Source: Luteolibacter sp. LG18 (GTDB taxonomy: Bacteria > Verrucomicrobiota > Verrucomicrobiia > Verrucomicrobiales > Akkermansiaceae). From it: a stretch of 64,000 bases of DNA. Below the pieces are notes generated by a model that worked only from the letters and a program-made list of their open reading frames with translations, had not been told where the DNA came from and made no database searches. The stretch spans positions 3,906,001-3,970,000 of the forward strand of contig NZ_AP024600.1 in the NCBI RefSeq assembly GCF_036322585.1, written 5' to 3'. Position numbers and translations under genes: made by a program. This document shows positions 43,436 through 50,857 of this stretch, one piece after another (position 1 is the stretch's first letter; each line of letters opens with the position of its first letter).

Positions 43436-44515
43436 ATGGAGACATTCAGATTCCTGTCCCCTTCGGAGCAACTGGCGAACGAGATGCGGCGGCGGATCGG
43501 AAGGCGGGAATGGACGGGCAGGCTGCCCGGAGTCGCGCGGCTGATGTCGGAGTTCGGCGCCACCCGCAAGACCGTCGAGGCCGCGGTGGGCATGCTTCTG
43601 GATGAACAATGGGTTTCCGGTCGTGGCCGGCGGTCGGCCCTGCGAATCCACGGCCCGCGGGCCGACCTGGCCCCGCATGGCTCGGTGCTGATCTACGACA
43701 CGCCTCCCACGGAACGCTCCAGTGATCATCTTGCGCTGTTCCTGGCGCTGGAGCGCCGTCTTCCCGGACCGGTGCAGCGTCTTCATCTCCCGCGTGGCAT
43801 GAAGCCTTCGCAGCAGCTCAAGCTGATCGGGGCGCTCGAGGTTTCATGCGCCGTGGTGCTTGATGTGGAAGGCCCGCTGGCGGATGCCGTCAAGGCCCGC
43901 GGCATCCGCACCGTGGCGTTGGGAGTGGCATCATTGCCGGAAACCGTGGCCTCCTTCGGGGTGAGCTACCGGGAGCTGGTGGTCTCGTCGCTGGAGCGGC
44001 TGTTTGAACACGGGCACACCCGCATCACGATGCCGATGTTCCAACGGAAGCCCGAGGTGATGGTGAAGGTGCGGGAGGCCGTGCGCGGGGAATTCGAGGC
44101 CAGAGGCATTCCCTATTCCGATCTCTTCAATGTTCCGGATGTCACGGGGGATAGCCCGCGTGATCTTCACGGGCTGATCCGCCGCTTGTGGAAATTCACT
44201 CCACCCACGGCGGTCATCGTGAACAACCTGCGGCCGTATCTCACCGTGTTCTCGACCTGCGCGGCGCTGGGGCTGCGGGTGCCGGACCACGTGTCGCTGC
44301 TCTGCCTTTCCCACTCCGCTGAGATGGACGCGCTGGAACCAACCCCGGCGCACTTCTGCTATCCGGTGGAAAGCCTGGCCCGGGCCGTCCTTCGCGCCTT
44401 GGAGAATGCATCGGCCCATGCTGCGGACTCGCATCTCTTTCCGCCGGCGTGGTGTCCCGGGGGCTCGATCGGGCCGCCTCCATCCGGTTTCCGCGCGACG
44501 TTGGCGAGGCCATGA
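43436..44515 (+). CDS. Transcriptional regulator: GntR-type HTH + LacI-type ligand-binding domain
   Basis: A 359-residue regulator. Residues about 1-75 form a winged helix-turn-helix of the GntR type (GRLPGVARLMSEFGATRKTV, wing GRGRRSALRI). The rest is a LacI/periplasmic-binding effector domain, recognisable from HTRITMPMFQR, the PPTAVIVNNL strand and DHVSLLCLSHSAEMDAL. Such hybrids are common in Verrucomicrobia polysaccharide loci. It is divergent from the protease gene and preceded by the duplicated promoter-like block. A terminator lies 100 bases after the stop. The effector is unknown; GH30-like, protease and sensor-kinase genes are the nearest possible targets. Confidence 0.88.
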   Translation: METFRFLSPSEQLANEMRRRIGRREWTGRLPGVARLMSEFGATRKTVEAAVGMLLDEQWVSGRGRRSALRIHGPRADLAPHGSVLIYDTPPTERSSDHLALFLALERRLPGPVQRLHLPRGMKPSQQLKLIGALEVSCAVVLDVEGPLADAVKARGIRTVALGVASLPETVASFGVSYRELVVSSLERLFEHGHTRITMPMFQRKPEVMVKVREAVRGEFEARGIPYSDLFNVPDVTGDSPRDLHGLIRRLWKFTPPTAVIVNNLRPYLTVFSTCAALGLRVPDHVSLLCLSHSAEMDALEPTPAHFCYPVESLARAVLRALENASAHAADSHLFPPAWCPGGSIGPPPSGFRATLARP

Positions 44516-44531
44516 GGAGCGGGGATGCCCT

Positions 44532-44545
44532 TTTGTGTGTATTGT
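44532..44545 (+). promoter_or_regulatory. Shared upstream motif TTTGTGTGTATTGT (site 5)
   Basis: One base different from sites 1-3; upstream context GGGGATGCCC again resembles sites 1 and 2. It lies 178 bases before the sensor-kinase start and, unusually, ahead of an intrinsic terminator at 44615, so its transcript may be attenuated. Confidence 0.5.
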
Positions 44546-44614
44546 TCCCGCCGGTGAACCGGGTGAGGGTACCCACGCCTGCCCGGAAAAACCGAGGCCT
44601 GCGATGATCCCGGT

Positions 44615-44642
44615 CCGTCCGGAATCATCCGGGCGGCTTTTT
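44615..44642 (+). terminator. Intrinsic terminator between regulator and sensor-kinase genes
   Basis: CCGTCCGG pairs with CCGGGCGG (one G-U pair, 6-base loop), followed by CTTTTT. It could end the regulator transcript or act as an attenuator for transcripts starting at motif site 5. Confidence 0.7.
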
Positions 44643-44723
44643 GTCGTGCGAACCCCCGCTCTTGTCCGCGATAATGAACGACCGCTGCTCCTGTTCGTGA
44701 GCTTCGTGGGAACCCCGCTCCCG

Positions 44724-45572
44724 ATGACGATCCTTTCGCGCCTCCGTGATTCGTTGCTCCGCCACGCCGTGGTTCTGGTCGGCTGCCTGGCATCCGCTGC
44801 GGGACAGGAACGTGCCAGGGACGAGGCTGCAGGGGTGCGCGGGCTGCTCAAGGAGAACGGGGGAGTGTCCCGGGGGATCGATCTCAGGGGGGATCTGACC
44901 TGGGTGTCTCCGGCCGGGGATGCGGTGGTCCTGCAGGACGATTCCGGCGCGGTCCGTTTGGAACTGGACAGGGCCCAGCCCGGGCTGGTCGCGGGGGGGC
45001 GGGTATCGATCGCGGGGATCGTGCGGGTAGCGCAGGGTGCCTTGCGTTGCGGGCCAGTGCCCCTGGTGGATGTGGACGGTGCCCATGGCTTGCTGGAGCG
45101 GGCCGGGGCGATCCACCTCGATGCGGGCCGGCATCCACTACGGGTGGAGTACTTCCAGCGGGACCGCGGCAAGCAGCTGGCCGTGGGCTACGAGGGGCCG
45201 GACCTGCCGCGCCAGCCGGTCCCGGCTGGAGCATTGTCCCATCCAGGGGCCCCGGGCCGGGAGGAGGGGCTCCGCTATGCCATCTACGAGGGTTCTTGGG
45301 ACAGGTTGCCCGTGTTCGGTGGACTTGTGCCGAAGGCTGGAGGGGTGGTGAGGGATTTCGACCTATCGGTGGCGGGAAGGGACGAGAACTTCGGCATTGT
45401 GTTCACCGGCGAACTGGAGATACCGCGCACCGGGGACTACCGTTTCCATCTCGCCTCGAACGATGGTGGCCGGCTTTTCGTCGGCGAAGCCCCACCGGTG
45501 GTCACGGCCCTCGGGTCGGGGGGGGGGCCGGGTTCCGCTGCCGGTGGTCGCAGGCCAGGCATGGACGGGTGA
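44724..45572 (+). CDS. Sensor histidine kinase, N-terminal extracytoplasmic part (frameshifted)
   Basis: A signal peptide (LLRHAVVLVGCLASAAGQ) is followed by an OB-like beta region (AVVLQDDSGAVRLELD, then RVSIAGIVRV) and PA14-like beta-strands (HPLRVEYFQRDRGKQLAVGYEG; TGDYRFHLASNDGGRLFVG). The frame is lost in a run of ten G at 45518-45527 and stops 45 bases later. With nine G the protein continues into the kinase half listed next, giving a receptor kinase of about 1,125 residues. The PA14-like sequence suggests that glycans are sensed outside the membrane (inference). An in-frame upstream extension exists but lacks a signal peptide. Confidence 0.78.
   Translation: MTILSRLRDSLLRHAVVLVGCLASAAGQERARDEAAGVRGLLKENGGVSRGIDLRGDLTWVSPAGDAVVLQDDSGAVRLELDRAQPGLVAGGRVSIAGIVRVAQGALRCGPVPLVDVDGAHGLLERAGAIHLDAGRHPLRVEYFQRDRGKQLAVGYEGPDLPRQPVPAGALSHPGAPGREEGLRYAIYEGSWDRLPVFGGLVPKAGGVVRDFDLSVAGRDENFGIVFTGELEIPRTGDYRFHLASNDGGRLFVGEAPPVVTALGSGGGPGSAAGGRRPGMDG
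45518..45527 (+). other. Frameshift at a ten-G run in the sensor-kinase gene
   Basis: TC-G10-CC. One G fewer joins GEAPPVVTALGSGGG to RVPLPVVAGQAWTGEDDF without interruption. A ten-base homopolymer is both a classic slipped-strand (phase-variation) site and a classic sequencing-error site. Confidence 0.82.
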
Positions 45573-48105
45573 GGATGATTTCCGCCTCGCGGTGGCGTCT
45601 GGCACAGTGGGGGTGGTGGGGCGGGACGCAGGCCTCATGCGGTTCGAACTCGTTTCCAGCAGCGGCAGCCTTGTTGTGGAGGTGCCGGAAAACGGATTGT
45701 CCCCGCTGCTGCAACCGGGCTGCAAGGTGCAGGTGCGCGGGGCCTGCTTCGGCGCGCGGGGCACGGGCGGGATGAGGATCGCCTCCGGATTGCTGGCGTC
45801 CGGTCCATCGTCCGTGGAGGTGGAGGATTTGCCTGCCGTCCTGTGGAGGCAGATGCCGGTGGTGCCGCTCGCATCGCTGAACCCTGCGACGAACCCCGAG
45901 GGATGCTTGGTCCATCTTCGTGGTGTCGCGGCCTCGGGAGCGGAGGTGGGTTCGTTCCGGTTGTTGGAGGATTCCAAGGAAATTGCCGTGAGTGATCGTA
46001 GGAGTCCGGCCCCGGGAACGGCCGTGGAGGTACTCGGGCTGGTGGTCTGGCTGGACGGGCGGCCCAGGGTGACGGAGGCGGCGCATCGCGTGTGGCAACC
46101 GGGAGAGAGCGGCCGGCAGGCGCGCCCGCTGGTTTCCACCATTCGTGAGGTGCGGGCCTTGCCGGACGACGATCTGCCGATGAAGGTTCGAATCCGAGGC
46201 GTGGTCACCTGTGACCAGGACAGCCATTCGGTGACGGTGCAGGAGGCGGGTGCGGGCGTTACCTGTTGGTTGGCTTCCGATCAATCGCCAGCGCTGAAAA
46301 TGGGAGATGAAGTGGAGCTGGAGGGGCGGGTGATCCGTGGGGCTTTCGCGCCAAACTTGATGGACGCATCGGTACGGTGGCTGGGGAAGGGAACGTTGCC
46401 GGAGCCGGCGCGGCCACCCTATGACCGCCTGTGGAATGGCAGTCTCAATGCCCAGTGGGTGGAAGTGGAAGGCGTGGTCCGGAAGGTGGAGGACGGGCTG
46501 CTCACGCTCGGCCTTCCGGAGGGCACGATGGGCGTGTGGGTGCTGCACGGGGATTTGCCCGCGATGGCGTCGTTGCACGGAGCCGTGGTGCGGGCGCGGG
46601 GGATTGTCGCGCCCTTCGCGAACGAGGCCCGCCAAATCCGCGGCACCTACCTTCGGGTCAGTTCACCGCTTTTCATCACCGTGGTTTCGGCCGCCGGTGC
46701 CGATCCCTTTGCCGTGCCCGCGAAACGCTTGCCGGAGCTGCGCAAGTTCGATCCCGCGGGAGCCTCGGCCTTCCACCGCGTGAGGGTCTCAGGCCTGGTC
46801 ATCCATACGTCCGCCCGCGAGTGCTTCCTGTGGGATGGAGACCAGGGTGCGGTGTTCACGACCCGCGAACCAGTGGCGTTGGTGCCGGGCACGACGGTGG
46901 AAGTGTCCGGCATGCCGGAACTGGAAGGACCCGCGCCGGTGCTGCTGGATGCCGTGGTGCGAGCCACCGGAAGCGCGCCGCTGCCCGAGCCGGTGGCCAT
47001 TACTCCGGCGGAGCTGCTCGATCGTTCGCGCGAGGCGAGCCGCGTCCGCATCCGCGCCACGCTGGTGGAGATCGTGTCCCGCGATTTTGGACAACTGCTG
47101 GAGTTGCAGGGCGATCATTGGAAGTTCTCCGCTCGTCTTCCGACCGGAGTCATCTGGAACCGTCCGCCCGCGCCAGGCAGCGTGCTGGAGCTCACCGGCA
47201 TCTGCTCCTCCCACAGAAACAACGACGATGGCGGCACGAGGACCAGTGCGATCCTGCTTCTCAACCAGCCTTCCGATGTCGTGATCCTGTCCAGCCCGCC
47301 GTGGTGGACCGTGAGGCGGATACTGGGACTCGCCGCCACCCTGTCCCTCGTGCTGGTGATGGCCGCGGCGTGGATCGTCCAACTGCGGCGCAAGGTCGAG
47401 GAACGCACCGCCCAGTTGGTGGTGGAGATCCACCAGCGTGAGATCGCCGAGCAGCGCCGGTTGATCGAGGAGGAACGCTCCCGCATCGCCCGCGATCTGC
47501 ACGACGATCTTGGCGCGCGGGTTACGAAGATCGCCATGCTCGCCGAACGGGAGGGCCAGGGACCCCACGGCATGGAGCCCGGGGTGCGCCACATCCTCGA
47601 TACCTCGCACGAACTGACCCGGGCGATGGACGAGGTGGTGTGGACAGTCAATCCTCGCAACGACGCCCTGCCAATGCTGGGCGATTACCTGCTCCACTAC
47701 GCCGAGAAATATTTTGAAGGCACCGGAGTCCGCGTGCGCTTGAGGTCCCACGGTGGCCTGCCGGACCTCACCGTGACCGCCAGCATGCGCCACCACCTGT
47801 TCCTCGCCGTAAAGGAGGCGCTCCGCAACGTGATGAAACATTCCGCGGCCACCGAGTGCCGGGTGGAGGTGGACACCGTCGACGGGATGTTTCATATTCA
47901 GGTTGCGGACAACGGGCGCGGCTTCTCCGGCGATCCGACCGCCGGTCCTCGCAACGGCCTGCGTAACATGGTCCATCGTCTGGAACAGCTCGGAGGCAGG
48001 TGCTCCTTCATCAGCGCGGAAGGGCAGGGGACCATCGTGATCTTTGAGATCGCACTCGATCGACTCGTCTCGCCGAAGGACGCCGCCCGGGTCCCCACCC
48101 ATTGA
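45526..48105 (+). CDS. Sensor histidine kinase, C-terminal part (NarL/HisKA_3 type)
   Basis: Second half of the split receptor kinase. It contains several OB-like beta repeats (VRIRGVVTC, VEVEGVVRKVEDG, VRVSGLVIHTSA, VRIRATLVEIV), then one transmembrane helix (ILGLAATLSLVLVMAAAWIV), a coiled segment rich in Glu/Arg, the dimerisation/phosphoacceptor motif RIARDLHDDLG, and a HATPase with AVKEALRNVMKHSAATE, DNGRGF and GLRNM boxes. This is the HisKA_3 class that pairs with LuxR-type response regulators; one follows 43 bases downstream. It has no start of its own in this frame near the shift, so as sequenced the cell may lack the full receptor. Confidence 0.85.
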   Translation, partial: GRVPLPVVAGQAWTGEDDFRLAVASGTVGVVGRDAGLMRFELVSSSGSLVVEVPENGLSPLLQPGCKVQVRGACFGARGTGGMRIASGLLASGPSSVEVEDLPAVLWRQMPVVPLASLNPATNPEGCLVHLRGVAASGAEVGSFRLLEDSKEIAVSDRRSPAPGTAVEVLGLVVWLDGRPRVTEAAHRVWQPGESGRQARPLVSTIREVRALPDDDLPMKVRIRGVVTCDQDSHSVTVQEAGAGVTCWLASDQSPALKMGDEVELEGRVIRGAFAPNLMDASVRWLGKGTLPEPARPPYDRLWNGSLNAQWVEVEGVVRKVEDGLLTLGLPEGTMGVWVLHGDLPAMASLHGAVVRARGIVAPFANEARQIRGTYLRVSSPLFITVVSAAGADPFAVPAKRLPELRKFDPAGASAFHRVRVSGLVIHTSARECFLWDGDQGAVFTTREPVALVPGTTVEVSGMPELEGPAPVLLDAVVRATGSAPLPEPVAITPAELLDRSREASRVRIRATLVEIVSRDFGQLLELQGDHWKFSARLPTGVIWNRPPAPGSVLELTGICSSHRNNDDGGTRTSAILLLNQPSDVVILSSPPWWTVRRILGLAATLSLVLVMAAAWIVQLRRKVEERTAQLVVEIHQREIAEQRRLIEEERSRIARDLHDDLGARVTKIAMLAEREGQGPHGMEPGVRHILDTSHELTRAMDEVVWTVNPRNDALPMLGDYLLHYAEKYFEGTGVRVRLRSHGGLPDLTVTASMRHHLFLAVKEALRNVMKHSAATECRVEVDTVDGMFHIQVADNGRGFSGDPTAGPRNGLRNMVHRLEQLGGRCSFISAEGQGTIVIFEIALDRLVSPKDAARVPTH

Positions 48106-48115
48106 TGTGTATTGC
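48102..48115 (+). promoter_or_regulatory. Shared upstream motif TTGATGTGTATTGC (site 6)
   Basis: The most divergent of the six sites. It overlaps the kinase stop codon and lies 33 bases before the response-regulator start. It could allow the regulator to be expressed independently of the frameshifted kinase. Confidence 0.45.
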
Positions 48116-48148
48116 AGCGATGCTTCTCGTGGAGTACGATTCCCCCCT

Positions 48149-48808
48149 ATGCAGCGCAGTGCCGTCCCGCCGGAAAACGGCCAGGATACCATCCGGGTGG
48201 CGATCGTCGAGGACAACGATTGGATCAGGGAGAACCTCGCGGACCAGATCGGCGGTGCCCGTGGATTCGAATGCAGCGGCGTGTTCCGATCCGCCGAAGA
48301 TGCCTTGAAAGCGTTGTCGCACGATGCTCCGGACGTGGTGCTCATGGACATCAATCTTCCCGGCATGACCGGCATCGAGTGCGTCCGGCTGCTGAAAGCC
48401 CAGCTTCCGGAGATCGATGTTCTCATGCTGACGGTGTGCGATGACCACGAACGGATCTTCGAGTCACTCAAGGCCGGGGCCAGCGGCTATCTTTTGAAAC
48501 GAACGGCCTCCTCCGCGCTTCTGCAGTCGATCTCGGACGTCCACCGCGGCGGGGGTCCGATGAGCGGCTCCATCGCGCGCAAGGTCATCGAATTCTTCAA
48601 CAAGAAGGGCATACCCTCCCCGGAGATTGCGAGACTCTCGCCGCGTGAACGCGAGATCCTAGACCATCTGGCCGATGGCGCCGCCTACAAGGAGATTGCG
48701 GACCTCGTTGGTCTGGCCTTCGACACCGTGCGAATGCACGTGAAGAGCATCTACCGGAAGCTCCACGTCCATTCGCGCGGAGAAGCCGTGGCGAAGTATC
48801 TCAAATGA
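48149..48808 (+). CDS. LuxR/NarL-family response regulator
   Basis: A 219-residue two-domain regulator. The receiver domain (about 15-135) has the acidic pair in AIVEDNDW, phosphoacceptor Asp67 in VLMDINLPG, the conserved Thr in MLTVCDD and the Lys in GYLLKR. The DNA-binding domain (about 155-215) has the LuxR signature LSPREREILDHLADG followed by YKEIADLVGLAFDTVRMHV. It lies directly after the HisKA_3 kinase, its expected partner. The frame opens upstream, but this ATG leaves only a short non-conserved tail before the receiver domain. Targets are unknown; genes sharing the TG(C/T)GTATTG motif are candidates (inference). Confidence 0.92.
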   Translation: MQRSAVPPENGQDTIRVAIVEDNDWIRENLADQIGGARGFECSGVFRSAEDALKALSHDAPDVVLMDINLPGMTGIECVRLLKAQLPEIDVLMLTVCDDHERIFESLKAGASGYLLKRTASSALLQSISDVHRGGGPMSGSIARKVIEFFNKKGIPSPEIARLSPREREILDHLADGAAYKEIADLVGLAFDTVRMHVKSIYRKLHVHSRGEAVAKYLK

Positions 48809-48842
48809 GCCACCAGGCCCGGACAGACTTCTTCGTGGGACT

Positions 48843-49481
48843 GAACAGGCTACCGGGATGATCGCCTACCGGACCTCGATGGCGGGCCCGCGGGAGGGAT
48901 CGCTGGACCTCGCCGGGGTGAAGGACCGGGTGTATGTGCTCCTCGATGGCCGCCTGCAGGGCGTGTCCGGACGCTCGAGGTCCCCGGCCGGAGCGCTGCC
49001 GCTGAATGTACCGGCCGGAAAGCACGCGCTGGACCTGGTGGTGGAAAACATGGGACGGATCAACTACGGCCCGTGGGTGAACGACGAGCGCAAGGGGGGG
49101 GCCGCGCCGGTGACCTTCGGCGAGAAGGAATTGTCCGGATTCTCGATGGTGAACCTGCCACTGCAGGCCCCCTGGGCCACGAAGTTCGAGGAGATCCAGG
49201 ATGGCAAGGCTCGCGGGGCCGGAACGCTTTACCGCGGTGTGATCCACGTCGGCGCGCCCGCCGATACCTGGCTGGACATGCGAGGGTTCGGCCGCGGCAT
49301 GGTCTGGCTCAACGGCCACAACCTCGGGCGCTACTGGAAGGTTGGTCCCGTGCAATCCATCTTCGTGCCCGGCTGCTGGCTGAACGCGGAGAAGGACAAC
49401 GAGGTGATCGTGCTCGAACTGGAATCCGAGAATCCGCCGCTGCAGGTGGCCACCAGCAAGGACGCGATCTGGGGGAATTGA
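48843..49481 (+). pseudogene. GH35 beta-galactosidase remnant (C-terminal jelly-roll domains only)
   Basis: From EQATGMIAYRTSMAGP onward the sequence matches the C-terminal half of bacterial GH35 beta-galactosidases, including VYVLLDGRLQG, RINYGPWVND, LDMRGFGRGMVWLNGHNLGR and the FVPGCWL segment. The N-terminal (beta/alpha)8 catalytic barrel of about 300-350 residues with both catalytic Glu is absent; the similarity begins abruptly about 35 bases after the response-regulator stop. An ORF of 207 codons from ATG 48858 remains open and could still be translated, but it cannot have glycosidase activity. Most simply explained by deletion of the 5' part. Confidence 0.82.
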
Positions 49482-49593
49482 TCTGTTACGGGCCAACCGA
49501 TGGTTGGGCGCTGGATGGGTTTCATCTGCCTGTCCAATCTCAAAGGGCGCACTACATTCTTCCTCTGGCGGGCTTGCTGGCTATGGTCCGCCC

Positions 49594-50817
49594 ATGGCCC
49601 GCCCGAAGCCCGCGATCATTTTCATCTTCATCACCCTGTTCCTCGATATCTTCGGGATCGGGGTGATCGTGCCCGTGCTGCCGAAACTGGTGGAGCAGCT
49701 CCAGGGAGGGGACTTGCAGGCGGCCTCTCATTCGGTCGGCTGGCTGGGAGCGCTCTATGCACTGATGCAATTCCTGTTTTCGCCGGTGCTGGGAAGCCTT
49801 TCGGACCGGTTCGGTCGGCGGCCGGTGATCTTGTTCTCGCTGCTGGGGTCCGGCATCGACTATCTGGTGCTGGCGTGGGCGCCGACCATCGGCTGGCTCT
49901 ATCTGGCGCGGGTGGTATCCGGGATCACGGCGGCGAATTTCTCGGCGGCCAGTGCCTACATCGCGGATGTGACGCCACCGGAGAAACGGGCGGCCGGGTT
50001 TGGCATGATCGGCGCGGCGTTCGGGCTGGGATTCATCGCCGGTCCGGCGATCGGTGGACTGCTGGGTGCGCATGGACTGCGCACGCCATTTTTGGTGGCG
50101 GCCGGGATCACGCTGCTCAACTGGCTCTATGGGGCGCTGGTGCTGCCGGAGTCGCTGGCACCGGAAAACCGCCGCCCGTTTCACTGGGAGAGCGCCCACC
50201 CGCTCAAGGCGCTCAAGGCATTGGGCCGGTGGCCGCTGGTGTCGGCGTTGGCGGGCACGCATTTCCTCACGATGCTGGCAGGCAACATTTACCCCTCCCT
50301 GTGGGTGCTCTACACCGGCCATCGCTACGGGTGGCAAAGCCGTCAGGTGGGGATCTCACTGGCGCTGGTGGGGGTGTTGGCGGCGATCGTGCAGGGCGGG
50401 CTGGCGTCGCGGATTCTGAAGGTGATCGGCGAGCGCCGTGGGGTGTTCGTCGGTCTCGTGGCGATGGCGGTGGCGATGACCTGCTACGGCGCGGCTCCGG
50501 TGGGCTGGATGGTTTACGGGATCATCTTCATCGGGTCGCTGGCCGGGGTGGGATCACCCGCTACGCAATCGATCATTTCCCAAGCCGTGCCCGCCGATGA
50601 GCAGGGCGCGGTGCAAGGCGCACTCAACAGCATCACCAGTGTTTCAGGCATCCTCGCGCCGCTGGTGTGGACCTCGTTGTTCTCCGTGGCGATCGATTGG
50701 AAGCGCCCGTTTGATCTGTCCGGTCTGCCGTTTTTCGTGGCAGGGGTCGTTTCGCTGGCTGCGGCATTTCTGGCTTGGCGGGCCTTCCGGCGCTCGCCGG
50801 AGGTGGTCGCGGGGTGA
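49594..50817 (+). CDS. MFS exporter of the TCR/Tet (TetA-like) family
   Basis: A 407-residue twelve-helix major facilitator. The first helix carries IFITLFLDIFGIGVIVPVLP, typical of TetA-like DHA1 drug:H+ antiporters. The loop 2-3 motif is GSLSDRFGRRP, and the antiporter motif C-like stretch GLGFIAGPAIGG occurs in helix 5. The frame extends upstream, but the chosen ATG gives the usual N-terminus. Tetracycline resistance should not be assumed: most chromosomal members in environmental bacteria have unknown substrates. It stands alone; neighbours are the GH35 remnant and a cytochrome-like protein, with 40 bases to the latter. Confidence 0.87.
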   Translation: MARPKPAIIFIFITLFLDIFGIGVIVPVLPKLVEQLQGGDLQAASHSVGWLGALYALMQFLFSPVLGSLSDRFGRRPVILFSLLGSGIDYLVLAWAPTIGWLYLARVVSGITAANFSAASAYIADVTPPEKRAAGFGMIGAAFGLGFIAGPAIGGLLGAHGLRTPFLVAAGITLLNWLYGALVLPESLAPENRRPFHWESAHPLKALKALGRWPLVSALAGTHFLTMLAGNIYPSLWVLYTGHRYGWQSRQVGISLALVGVLAAIVQGGLASRILKVIGERRGVFVGLVAMAVAMTCYGAAPVGWMVYGIIFIGSLAGVGSPATQSIISQAVPADEQGAVQGALNSITSVSGILAPLVWTSLFSVAIDWKRPFDLSGLPFFVAGVVSLAAAFLAWRAFRRSPEVVAG

Positions 50818-50857
50818 AAGGGCGGGGGACGAAAGACCGTATCGGGCGGTCGTAAGC

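Noticed and set aside
44546-44615. Known riboswitch between motif site 5 and the terminator
   Set aside because: I could not match the sequence to the conserved cores of c-di-GMP, SAM, glycine or fluoride riboswitches; only the terminator is supported.
48858-49481. Functional beta-galactosidase
   Set aside because: The catalytic barrel and both catalytic Glu residues are missing; only the C-terminal domains remain.
49594-50817. Tetracycline resistance determinant
   Set aside because: Family membership (TCR/Tet MFS) is clear, but no TetR-type regulator or mobile context is present, and most chromosomal relatives have unknown substrates.
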